Shown one piece after another: positions 1-5,640 of a stretch of 6,197 nt of DNA. Each line of letters opens with the position of its first letter. The stretch's first letter is position 1. Origin of the DNA: Anaerolineales bacterium (lineage in GTDB: Bacteria > Chloroflexota > Anaerolineae > Anaerolineales > Villigracilaceae); assembly GCA_024763295.1 (NCBI GenBank), contig JANTFU010000146.1:1-6197 (forward strand), given 5' to 3'. The position numbers were made by a program, and so were the translations under genes. A model generated the notes under the pieces. It made no database searches and was not told the DNA's origin. It saw nothing but the letters and a program-made list of their open reading frames with translations.

Positions 1-253
1 TGGCTTTACTTACGGAATACGCACTACGCACTACTTTGACAATCTCTTTTTCGTTCTTTTTCTCCAAAACCAAATACGCCATTAACGCCGCTGTCGGGTT
101 TAAGTGCATAATCTGACTGGCATTTACCATGAGTGTGCCGTGTCCGTCAGGGTCCAGACGCAGATGGATGCGAGACTTTTCTGTTGGCGTTTCGTGTTCG
201 TAATGGAAGAGTCCCGTTGGCAGGGTGAAGGTTGAAGGTTTGAAAAGGTTCAT
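1..253 (-). CDS. Radical SAM protein with PqqD-like N-terminus (5' part only, runs off left edge)
   Basis: Only the first 84 codons are in the window; the frame is still open at base 1. The protein starts MNLFKPSTF and contains VNASQIMHLNPTAALMAYLV at about residues 43-62, then EIVKVVRSAYSVSKA. The 'vNas.i.hLNptAa' block followed by an 'AYsVs' helix resembles the PqqD-like / RiPP-recognition fold found at the N-terminus of some radical SAM maturases. The CxxxCxxC [4Fe-4S] motif would lie outside the window, so the radical SAM assignment is from memory of family architecture and is not shown here. The start is forced: an in-frame TAA lies at 271-269 and no other start codon lies between. There is no purine-rich Shine-Dalgarno before the ATG; a large inverted repeat ends ten bases upstream. 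The gene is the third in a minus-strand run, directly after the Cys-tailed DUF2207 gene, which suggests that protein as its substrate. Confidence 0.65.
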   Translation of the reverse strand, partial: MNLFKPSTFTLPTGLFHYEHETPTEKSRIHLRLDPDGHGTLMVNASQIMHLNPTAALMAYLVLEKKNEKEIVKVVRSAYSVSKA

Positions 254-263
254 AAGGTAATTG

Positions 264-345
264 GGTAATTAGGGATTGGGTAATTGGGAGCGGGTAAATC
301 AGGCATCAGAGGCTGAAACGATTTCCAATCCAATCCCTGATTACC
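264..345. repeat. Long imperfect inverted repeat between the DUF2207 and radical SAM genes
   Basis: Bases 264-279 (ggtaattagggattgg) are the reverse complement of 330-345 with one mismatch in 16. The stem continues with 283-287 pairing to 325-329 after a three-base bulge, leaving a loop of about 37 bases. The left side also holds direct repeats of gggtaatt (263-270 and 278-285). A transcript from the minus strand would fold into a strong hairpin ending ten bases before the downstream start codon. There is no run of T after the stem on the minus strand, so it does not look like a classical Rho-independent terminator. It may attenuate, stabilise mRNA ends, or simply be an interspersed repeat. 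Confidence 0.7.
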
Positions 346-366
346 TGTTTCCTAATCAACTGCTTC

Positions 367-2034
367 CTACCGTCCACCACCCGCACAAGCACATGCACAA
401 CCCGCACAAGCGCAAGCACAGCCGCCCCCTCCACCGCCGCCACTTGATGATGAAGGGGGCGGCGGCGGGTTGGTGACGTTGGTCACTTTGCCGGTGAAAT
501 CGTTCAGGTTGCCGATTACTCTGTCGGAGAAGGTTTGGGCACCACCCACGACCGATGCGGCAAAATCTGCGCCGGGGAGTTGCGGCATGGATGAAGCCAG
601 ACTTTTGCCGCCACCCGAAGACGGGGTTGAGACAGAAGGTCTTGAAACGGAACCACGCCCAAACGCGGGGTCGTAGCGCCCCCACCACGTCGGTACATAG
701 ACAGGACCCGTGCGGAAGACGTCCTGTGTGCGCTCTTGATAGTCTTCGTCCAGCATCGTCCATTCAAGGGCTTGGTCGTAGCGTTCGCTCTTGATTTCGG
801 GCGTCCCGGCGGCTTCGATCTGTTTCCAAGCGCGCTCCATAATGCTTTTGTAATAGGCGATGGTTTCTTTGCGGCTAAAGCCTTTCATTTTGGTTTCAAG
901 GCTCTTGATGAGATTGACAGTTACTTTTTGAAGTTTACGACGTTGTTCTTTACGGCTGGTTTTGGCGTGCTCGAAGGCTTCAAGGAATTCTTTTTCGTAG
1001 GTATGCAGCTTTTCCGGTAGCGGATTGGCGACTTTGATTTGGAGCGGATCGCGGCTGGTGACTTCGGCAGCGCCTTTTTTGACCACGCCGAAAAGGATCA
1101 TCGTCATCACTTTGTCGAGCGGTTCCTGCATCAGGACGGCGGATTCGACGGCGGTTAGACCGCGCTTGATGCCGTGTCCTTCGATGGCGATCTTGGGCGG
1201 CATATATTTCATTTTGCGTTTGCGGCTTTGGACGGCAGAAAGAATGGGAATGCCGAAGAAGAAGCCGCCGAAGCAGAGTAAAATGAAAAGACCGAGAATG
1301 GTATCAGGGTCAATGCCGAGCCGCTCCAGTAGGGATGGGCGCACAATCATATTTTGGGGGACATAGGTTTTGGGGAAGGATGCCCCAAAAACATATTGGG
1401 TGTAGCCATTGGCATTGGGGCTGTGCCAAGTGTAAGAGACACGCCCATCGCTGTTAATCTTGATTTCCGGCTCATTAGCGCCGACCCAGTTTTGGGGATA
1501 GTGATAGCGCGGCTCGTTCGGTTGAACACCCGGCGGCATGTGCATGGTGACGGTCAGATCGGTGCTGCCGCTGACGTATTGGCTGCCAAACCAGGTGTTA
1601 CCAAAGACTGCGCTGGCATAATTCTCGTCGTTATCGTCGATGTGCAGAACGCGGTCGATATAGCCGATATAAATATGCACTTTGCCACGTCCACCGGCAG
1701 GGATGGCGTACGCACCCATATCCACCGCGACGCCTGTTCCACTGCCCTGATAATCTCTCGAAATGCTGACCGTATTCCCATCCGCATCGGCGTAGATGGA
1801 ACTCATACGGTAGCTGCTGTTGGGCAGCCCCACATCCACAAAGTCAATTGCGTGTGCGCCAGAATCATTCCTGAACGTGAAGACATAGTCCAGCGACATT
1901 GAGCCATCGCTATTCCAATAAACGTTGACAACTTCTTTTTCTAATTGAAAAGAGTAAGATTGGGCGAAAACACTGCTGGTTAGGCTAAGCGCCAGCACCA
2001 AAACAAGCAAAAGCGGGAACAGCCGTCGTTTCAT
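367..2034 (-). CDS. DUF2207-type membrane protein with a Cys-Ala/Gly tandem tail (possible radical SAM substrate)
   Basis: This 555-residue protein has no known biochemical role. Residues 1-24 are a signal peptide ending VFA. Residues 27 to about 235 form the predicted extracytoplasmic DUF2207 region. Residues about 245-268 (LGLFILLCFGGFFFGIPIL) are a membrane helix followed by the positive RKRKMK. Residues about 280-460 are cytoplasmic, including a winged-helix-like segment (GIKRGLTAVESAVLM) and a WWGRYDPAFG motif. A low-complexity linker of Pro5, Ser4 and Gly7 (523-538) leads to CACACAGCACACAGGGR (539-555), with Cys at 539, 541, 543, 546, 548 and 550. DUF2207 relatives often end in Gly/Ser-rich tails; alternating cysteines are unusual. 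The start has a strong Shine-Dalgarno, AAAGGAG, five bases upstream. Fifty bases separate it from the zinc-ribbon gene upstream, and the PqqD-like gene follows, so an operon is likely. The tail might instead bind metal or form disulfides. Confidence 0.88.
   Translation of the reverse strand: MKRRLFPLLLVLVLALSLTSSVFAQSYSFQLEKEVVNVYWNSDGSMSLDYVFTFRNDSGAHAIDFVDVGLPNSSYRMSSIYADADGNTVSISRDYQGSGTGVAVDMGAYAIPAGGRGKVHIYIGYIDRVLHIDDNDENYASAVFGNTWFGSQYVSGSTDLTVTMHMPPGVQPNEPRYHYPQNWVGANEPEIKINSDGRVSYTWHSPNANGYTQYVFGASFPKTYVPQNMIVRPSLLERLGIDPDTILGLFILLCFGGFFFGIPILSAVQSRKRKMKYMPPKIAIEGHGIKRGLTAVESAVLMQEPLDKVMTMILFGVVKKGAAEVTSRDPLQIKVANPLPEKLHTYEKEFLEAFEHAKTSRKEQRRKLQKVTVNLIKSLETKMKGFSRKETIAYYKSIMERAWKQIEAAGTPEIKSERYDQALEWTMLDEDYQERTQDVFRTGPVYVPTWWGRYDPAFGRGSVSRPSVSTPSSGGGKSLASSMPQLPGADFAASVVGGAQTFSDRVIGNLNDFTGKVTNVTNPPPPPSSSSGGGGGGGCACACAGCACACAGGGR
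370..420 (-). other. C-terminal Cys tail: two CACACAG repeats plus GGR
   Basis: These codons encode CACACAG twice in tandem, then GGR and a TAG stop. The two 21-base units differ at only two positions, GCT/GCA and TGC/TGT, and both changes are synonymous. The amino acid pattern is therefore kept while the DNA has begun to drift. The tail follows a flexible Pro/Ser/Gly linker, as expected for a segment that must reach an enzyme active site or a binding partner. Thioether crosslinking by the neighbouring radical SAM protein is an inference. Confidence 0.75.
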
Positions 2035-2039
2035 AGGAA

Positions 2040-2046
2040 CTCCTTT
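2040..2046 (-). promoter_or_regulatory. Shine-Dalgarno of the DUF2207 gene
   Basis: AAAGGAG on the minus strand, five bases before the ATG at 2034. It fixes the start and contrasts with the downstream radical SAM gene, which has no such site. Confidence 0.75.
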
Positions 2047-2084
2047 AACGTTCTAACCTTGCAACGTGGTAATGTTCAAACGTT
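2047..2084. repeat. AACGTT-bounded repeat-like spacer
   Basis: The spacer between the zinc-ribbon and DUF2207 genes begins and ends with the palindrome aacgtt (2047-2052 and 2079-2084), with a further aacg at 2063-2066. The ends can pair, but the inner bases match poorly. It resembles short AACGTT-rich interspersed spacers, and no terminator is evident, in keeping with cotranscription across it. Confidence 0.3.
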
Positions 2085-2444
2085 TTACCACTTCGGTTCT
2101 TCGTTGAGTTGATAGGTCGTACCGCAATACGGGCAAACGACCATCGGCGCGCCGGACTGCATCTCAATATTCTTGCTGGTAATCGCCCCGCCGCAGGCTT
2201 CGCATTTCATCACTTCCATTTTCATTTCGCCGGGTAAGTCAACATTCATGGTCACATTTTGGGTTGTTCCCTCCGCCGCTTTAGGCTTGCGTTGCGCCAG
2301 CCAAATAATCCCGAAACCAACGCCGAGCGTGATTATGCCAATTAAAATATTGCCCGGCTGTGGCGTTGTCCCAAAAGCAGACCACACAAATAGCACTCCA
2401 AAGAAAATTAAAATTACAGCGAAAATATTACCGATTAATTTCAT
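2085..2444 (-). CDS. Small membrane protein with C-terminal zinc ribbon
   Basis: I do not recognise a named family. The 119-residue product has two predicted membrane helices, about residues 3-22 and 32-52, joined by a short loop, then a polar linker. A zinc-ribbon follows, with Cys81-x2-Cys84 and Cys104-x2-Cys107 (CEACGG and CPYCGTTY). With two helices, the ribbon would share a compartment with the N-terminus, most likely the cytoplasm. The start is placed at the internal ATG at 2444 because AGAGGAG lies exactly five bases upstream; an ATG six codons earlier would swallow that site. It is the first gene of the minus-strand run, 50 bases before the DUF2207 gene. It may assist or partner the DUF2207 membrane protein; this rests only on position. 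Confidence 0.8.
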   Translation of the reverse strand: MKLIGNIFAVILIFFGVLFVWSAFGTTPQPGNILIGIITLGVGFGIIWLAQRKPKAAEGTTQNVTMNVDLPGEMKMEVMKCEACGGAITSKNIEMQSGAPMVVCPYCGTTYQLNEEPKW

Positions 2445-2449
2445 ATAAA

Positions 2450-2456
2450 CTCCTCT
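2450..2456 (-). promoter_or_regulatory. Shine-Dalgarno that decides the zinc-ribbon gene start
   Basis: AGAGGAG on the minus strand with five-base spacing to the ATG at 2444. It lies inside the coding region if the earlier in-frame ATG at 2462 is used, so the shorter product is preferred. Confidence 0.75.
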
Positions 2457-2461
2457 TATCA

Positions 2462-2511
2462 CGTCATTGCGAGACAGCTTTATCGTCGAAGCAATCTCGC
2501 TCGCAGTGACG
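2462..2511. repeat. CGTCATTGCGAG inverted repeat
   Basis: Bases 2462-2473 (cgtcattgcgag) are inverted at 2500-2511 (ctcgcagtgacg) with one mismatch, which would be a G-U pair in RNA. The middle contains gaagcaatctcg. From memory, 'GTCATTGCGAG...GAAGCAATCTC' elements recur as short interspersed palindromes in several bacterial groups, Chloroflexota among them. It sits between the divergent zinc-ribbon and mutase genes and would form a hairpin in the leader of the zinc-ribbon transcript if that promoter lies upstream of it. Confidence 0.65.
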
Positions 2512-2525
2512 CCTAATCTTCAATT

Positions 2526-2554
2526 ACTTTAGCATTTTCATGCCCTTTGTGCAA
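2526..2554 (-). promoter_or_regulatory. Possible promoter for the minus-strand gene run
   Basis: On the minus strand TTGCAC (2554-2549) and TAAAGT (2531-2526) are 17 bases apart, matching the -35 and -10 consensus in three and four of six positions. The -35 overlaps the candidate -35 of the divergent mutase promoter at tttgtgcaaa. Support is weak; spacing and location are the main arguments. Confidence 0.3.
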
Positions 2555-2576
2555 ATCTCATTTGCCCTATTATAAT
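2547..2576 (+). promoter_or_regulatory. Promoter of the methylmalonyl-CoA mutase gene
   Basis: A perfect TATAAT lies at 2571-2576 with a weak -35 (TTGTGC, 2547-2552) 18 bases upstream. Transcription would begin near 2582, giving a leader of about 26 bases before the ATG at 2608. The earlier in-frame ATG at 2575 overlaps the -10 box and could not be translated from this promoter, which supports the later start. Confidence 0.55.
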
Positions 2577-2607
2577 GGACGGAAATCTTGAAAGGCATGG
2601 TGACGAT

Positions 2608-4260
2608 ATGACAATCCAAGACGAACAAAAACGCTGGGAAGAAGAAACCCTCAACCCCGTCCTGAAACGCTTTCCCGAACGGAAGGAAGAATTTAAGACA
2701 TCTTCGGGAATAAAAGTACCGCGTATCGCTCTTGACCCGGAAATAGATTCCGCCAAAATGGCAGCGCTTGGGTTCCCCGGTGAATACCCGTTTACACGCG
2801 GCGTTCAACCGACTATGTACCGCTCCCGCTTCTGGACGATGCGCCAATACGCCGGTTTCGCTACCGCCGAAGAGTCGAACGAGCGCTATCGCTATCTGCT
2901 CGCCAATGGGCAGACCGGTCTCTCTGTCGCCTTCGACCTGCCGACCCAAATCGGCTACGACGCCGATGACCCAATGGCGCTGGGCGAAGTGGGCAAAGTG
3001 GGTGTTTCCATCTCGTCCATGCAGGATATGGCACAACTCTTCTACGAGATTCCGCTTGAAAAAGTCTCGACTTCAATGACCATCAACGCTCCCGCCGCGA
3101 TTCTGCTCGCCATGTACATCGCCGTTGCCAAAAAACAAGGTGCGGATATTCGCAAGCTGCGCGGCACGATTCAAAATGACATTCTCAAAGAATATGTTGC
3201 GCGCGGGACCTATATTTATCCGCCGAAACCCTCCATGCGGCTCATTACTGATGTCTTCCAATATTGCCAAAAAGAAGTTCCGCGCTGGAATACGATTTCC
3301 ATTTCGGGCTATCACATCCGCGAAGCAGGCTCCACCGCCGTGCAGGAGATCGCCTTTACACTCGCCAATGGCATGGCATACGTCCAAGCCGCGATGGATG
3401 CTGGCTTGGATGTTGATTCCTTTGCGCCCCAACTGTCTTTCTTTTTTAACGCTCACAATAACTTGCTTGAAGAAGTTGCCAAATATCGCGCCGCGCGCCG
3501 TCTATGGGCACGCACGATGAAAGAGCGTTTCGGGGCAAAAAATCCCAAATCGTGGATGCTGCGCTTCCACACACAAACTGCCGGGTCCACACTGACTGCG
3601 CAGCAACCAGAGAATAATGTCGCGCGCGTCACGATCCAAGCCTTGGCGGCTGTCCTCGGCGGGACGCAATCCCTGCACACCAACTCTATGGACGAAGCCC
3701 TCTGGCTGCCGACTGAGAAATCCGTGCGCGTGGCGTTGCGTACCCAGCAAATTATTGCGCACGAATCCGGCGTCGCCGATACAGTCGATCCGTTGGCTGG
3801 CTCATACTACATCGAATACCTGACCGATGAAATGGAAAAAGCTGCCGTCGCGTACATTGCTAAAATTGACGAGATGGGCGGTGCGCTGGCGTCGATAGAG
3901 CAGGGCTACATGCAACGCGAAATCCAGAACGCTGCCTACGCCGCCCAAAAAGCGATTGAACGCGAAGAAGAGATCGTCGTTGGCGTGAATAAGTTTGAAG
4001 TTGATGAAGAGATCGACATTGAACGCCTGAGCGTTGACCCCGCTATCGAGTTGGCGCAGCGCGAGAAGTTGAAGGCGCTAAGAGAAAAGAGAAACGAGAA
4101 AAAAGTCGCCGAGTTGCGCGCACGTTTGGAGACTACCGCCAAAGGCAACGAAAACTTAATGCCGCTCTTCATCGAAGCGGTTGAGCATGATATGACGCTG
4201 GGCGAAATTGCAAATGTTTTACGCGGCGTTTGGGGTGAGTATGTGGCGGAAGGATTCTAA
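2608..4260 (+). CDS. mutA: Methylmalonyl-CoA mutase, catalytic large subunit (no B12 domain)
   Basis: The 550-residue product matches the TIM-barrel catalytic part of adenosylcobalamin-dependent acyl-CoA mutases along its whole length. Landmarks are RWEEETLNP (9-17), TRGVQPTMYRSRFWTMRQYAGF (63-84), LSVAFDLPTQIGYD (105-118), GTIQNDILKEYVARGTYIYPP (186-206), ISGYHIREAG (232-241) and GTQSLHTNSMDEAL (352-365). Numbered against Propionibacterium MCM (offset eight), Tyr81 equals Tyr89, Arg199 equals Arg207 and His236 equals His244. Isobutyryl- and 2-hydroxyisobutyryl-CoA mutases replace the Tyr and Arg, so succinyl-CoA/methylmalonyl-CoA interconversion is favoured. The position of MCM Tyr75 is Gln67, a change I believe is common in this subfamily. 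The C-terminal cobalamin-binding domain (DxHxxG) is absent, so a separate small subunit must exist outside the window. The start at 2608 fits family length and the promoter; the Shine-Dalgarno (gaaagg, 12 bases away) is weak. Confidence 0.93.
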   Translation: MTIQDEQKRWEEETLNPVLKRFPERKEEFKTSSGIKVPRIALDPEIDSAKMAALGFPGEYPFTRGVQPTMYRSRFWTMRQYAGFATAEESNERYRYLLANGQTGLSVAFDLPTQIGYDADDPMALGEVGKVGVSISSMQDMAQLFYEIPLEKVSTSMTINAPAAILLAMYIAVAKKQGADIRKLRGTIQNDILKEYVARGTYIYPPKPSMRLITDVFQYCQKEVPRWNTISISGYHIREAGSTAVQEIAFTLANGMAYVQAAMDAGLDVDSFAPQLSFFFNAHNNLLEEVAKYRAARRLWARTMKERFGAKNPKSWMLRFHTQTAGSTLTAQQPENNVARVTIQALAAVLGGTQSLHTNSMDEALWLPTEKSVRVALRTQQIIAHESGVADTVDPLAGSYYIEYLTDEMEKAAVAYIAKIDEMGGALASIEQGYMQREIQNAAYAAQKAIEREEEIVVGVNKFEVDEEIDIERLSVDPAIELAQREKLKALREKRNEKKVAELRARLETTAKGNENLMPLFIEAVEHDMTLGEIANVLRGVWGEYVAEGF

Positions 4261-4335
4261 AAAAGAACTGGATTTTCGTCAGCTTCCTGTGGCAGTCCGT
4301 GGATTCAGCCCTGATTGATTGACAAATCTTAAAAC

Positions 4336-4411
4336 TTCACCACAGAGTGCAGAGAGTTTGAGAGAAAAAAACAGAGCAAAACTTCGTAATCTTTGTGCTT
4401 TCTGTGATGAA
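4336..4411. repeat. CACAGAG-type inverted repeat
   Basis: Bases 4336-4356 (ttcaccacagagtgcagaga plus g) pair with 4391-4411 at 16 of 21 positions, around an A-rich centre containing cagagcaaaacttcg. The form 'CACCACAGAG...CTCTGTG.TGAA' resembles an intergenic repeat I have seen in Chloroflexota and other environmental genomes. It lies between the mutase gene and the broken oxidoreductase, ending about 35 bases before the oxidoreductase remnant. The rest of 4261-4445 shows no gene or clear terminator. Confidence 0.6.
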
Positions 4412-4445
4412 AAAAGGACGGGAAATCTTGTGGATTATTTCATGA

Positions 4446-5162
4446 CTCCACTGCAAGAATATAGTCGTCGGCGGGATTGGCTGCGATACAGATGCCTATA
4501 TCGACCCTGCCCTCTTCGTTCGTGCTTTGGCAGAGAAAGCAGCACAGCACGGCGCACGCATTTTGACAGAAAGGTCGGTGTTGAGCTTTGAGAAAATTGG
4601 CGATAAAATCAGCCGTGTCAAAACCACGCAAGGCGATTTTGAAGCCGAGCAGATTTTGCTGGCGGCGGGAGCCTGGTCAACACCCATTGCAAAAGAACTC
4701 GATGTCGAACTTCTCATGCAGCCCGCCAAAGGCTACAGCATCACGCTCAAAAATCCCTCTGCGCTGCCGAGCCGCTATCTTTTCCTCGGCAAATCCAAAG
4801 TTGCCGTTACGCCGATGGGGGCGCATTTGCGTTATGCAGGCACGCTTGAGTTGGCGGGATACGATCTCTCGATCAATCAACGCCGCTTAAGCGCCCTCCG
4901 CAAGGCAGGTGAGACCTATTTGCATAAAATTGATGGAGAAGCCGAACCCGAAATCTGGGCGGGATTACGTTCCGTCTCCCCCGATGGATTGCCCTATATC
5001 GGACGCTCCGCTCGTGTGAGGAACTTGGTCATTGCCACCGGACACGCGATGCTCGGCGTCGGCATGGGTCCGTTTACGGGGCAGTTAGCCGCCGATGTTT
5101 TGCAGGGAGAAAATCCCAGCTTTGATTTAATCCCATTTAATCCGGAACGTTTTGTACGTTAA
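4446..5162 (+). pseudogene. Broken DadA-like FAD-dependent oxidoreductase (DAO family)
   Basis: Intact relatives are flavoenzymes of roughly 370-415 residues that oxidise D-amino acids or related amines. Here the open frame gives 238 residues after a TGA at 4443-4445. Its first codons read KNIVVGGIG, resembling the first Rossmann strand (KNIVVVGGGI) but without an intact GxGxxG. This runs straight into DTDAYIDPALFVRALAEKAA, which belongs near the middle of the family. About 150-180 residues, including most of the FAD-binding region, are missing. The C-terminal half is well kept: LLAAGAW (71-77), QPAKGY (92-97), WAGLRSVSPDGLPYIG (171-186), ATGHAMLGVGMGP (197-209) and FNPERF. No ATG is in frame near the 5' end; the ATG at 4442 is out of frame, and only a TTG at 4527 could start a 211-residue fragment. 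An internal deletion plus frame loss fits best; an assembly error is possible. Confidence 0.75.
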
Positions 5163-5172
5163 TATGCTACGA

Positions 5173-5180
5173 GAGAGGTG
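5173..5180 (+). promoter_or_regulatory. Shine-Dalgarno of the I42 inhibitor gene
   Basis: gagaggtg lies five bases before the ATG at 5186 and fixes the start of the lipoprotein gene. Confidence 0.6.
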
Positions 5181-5185
5181 ATACC

Positions 5186-5566
5186 ATGTATAAAAAAATC
5201 TTACTTTCAATCCTTTTGGCGCTTTCTTTGAGCGCCTGCTCCGGCAATACGGCGTTGACGGCAGAAAATAACGGCGAGCGTATTCAAATGAAAACAGGGG
5301 ATACGCTCCAAATTACGCTTGAATCAAATCCGACAACGGGGTATCAGTGGACGGTCTTTGATATGGATGAGACAATCTTGGCGCAAGTTGGCGAAGCCGA
5401 ATATCGCAGCGAGGGGACGCAGATGGCAGGTGCGGGCGGTGAAGAAATTTTCACCTTTAAAGCGCTTGCCAGCGGAGAAACGGTCTTGTCGCTTGGTTAT
5501 CATCGTGATTGGGAGGAAGGTATTGCCCCCGTTGAGAATTTTGCAGTCACAGTGATTGTGGAGTAG
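5186..5566 (+). CDS. Chagasin-type (I42) cysteine-protease inhibitor lipoprotein
   Basis: The 126-residue product starts with a lipoprotein signal, MYKKILLSILLALSLSAC, with lipobox LSAC and acylated Cys18, so it should be anchored on the outer face of the membrane. The mature part carries the three loops chagasin-family inhibitors use to enter the active-site cleft of papain-like proteases: NPTTGYQW (48-55), the Gly-rich GAGGEEIFTF (82-91) and an RxWE-type loop, YHRDWE (105-110). Length is normal for the family. A target protease is not visible; guarding against the cell's own or neighbours' C1 proteases is the usual suggestion. It lies 23 bases after the oxidoreductase remnant on the same strand and has its own good ribosome site, so it may be read from the old operon promoter or its own. 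Confidence 0.88.
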   Translation: MYKKILLSILLALSLSACSGNTALTAENNGERIQMKTGDTLQITLESNPTTGYQWTVFDMDETILAQVGEAEYRSEGTQMAGAGGEEIFTFKALASGETVLSLGYHRDWEEGIAPVENFAVTVIVE

Positions 5567-5640
5567 CCCTTAGGTTTCTTCTCGGACGATCTATTGGGGA
5601 CTCTATTCTAAGTAATCGGGCAAAAGTAATCTAGTAAAAT

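Noticed and set aside
264..345. Rho-independent terminator after the DUF2207 gene
   Set aside because: The stem is AT-rich and has no T-run after it on the minus strand.
370..420. Cys tail as a metallothionein or a slippage artefact
   Set aside because: Metallothioneins are usually small free proteins, and the synonymous differences argue against recent slippage. Metal binding by the tail is not excluded, so it is kept as an alternative.
276..476. 66-residue plus-strand open frame rich in His, Pro and Lys
   Set aside because: It is the antisense of the Cys tail and of the inverted repeat; its repeats mirror the tail codons.
1354..1902. 182-residue plus-strand open frame
   Set aside because: It lies fully antisense to the DUF2207 coding region, which has a signal peptide, a strong ribosome site and family features.
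2445..2462. Six extra codons at the start of the zinc-ribbon gene
   Set aside because: They contain the AGAGGAG ribosome site that serves the ATG at 2444.
2524..3036. 170-residue minus-strand open frame
   Set aside because: Antisense to the start of the well-supported mutase gene, with no recognisable features and no ribosome site.
4319..4591. 90-residue plus-strand open frame
   Set aside because: Its first third is the CACAGAG repeat and its last part is the oxidoreductase remnant in the wrong frame; composition is not protein-like.
4527..5162. A functional short oxidoreductase starting at TTG 4527
   Set aside because: It would lack the whole N-terminal FAD-binding part, and homology continues upstream of the TTG to about 4455.
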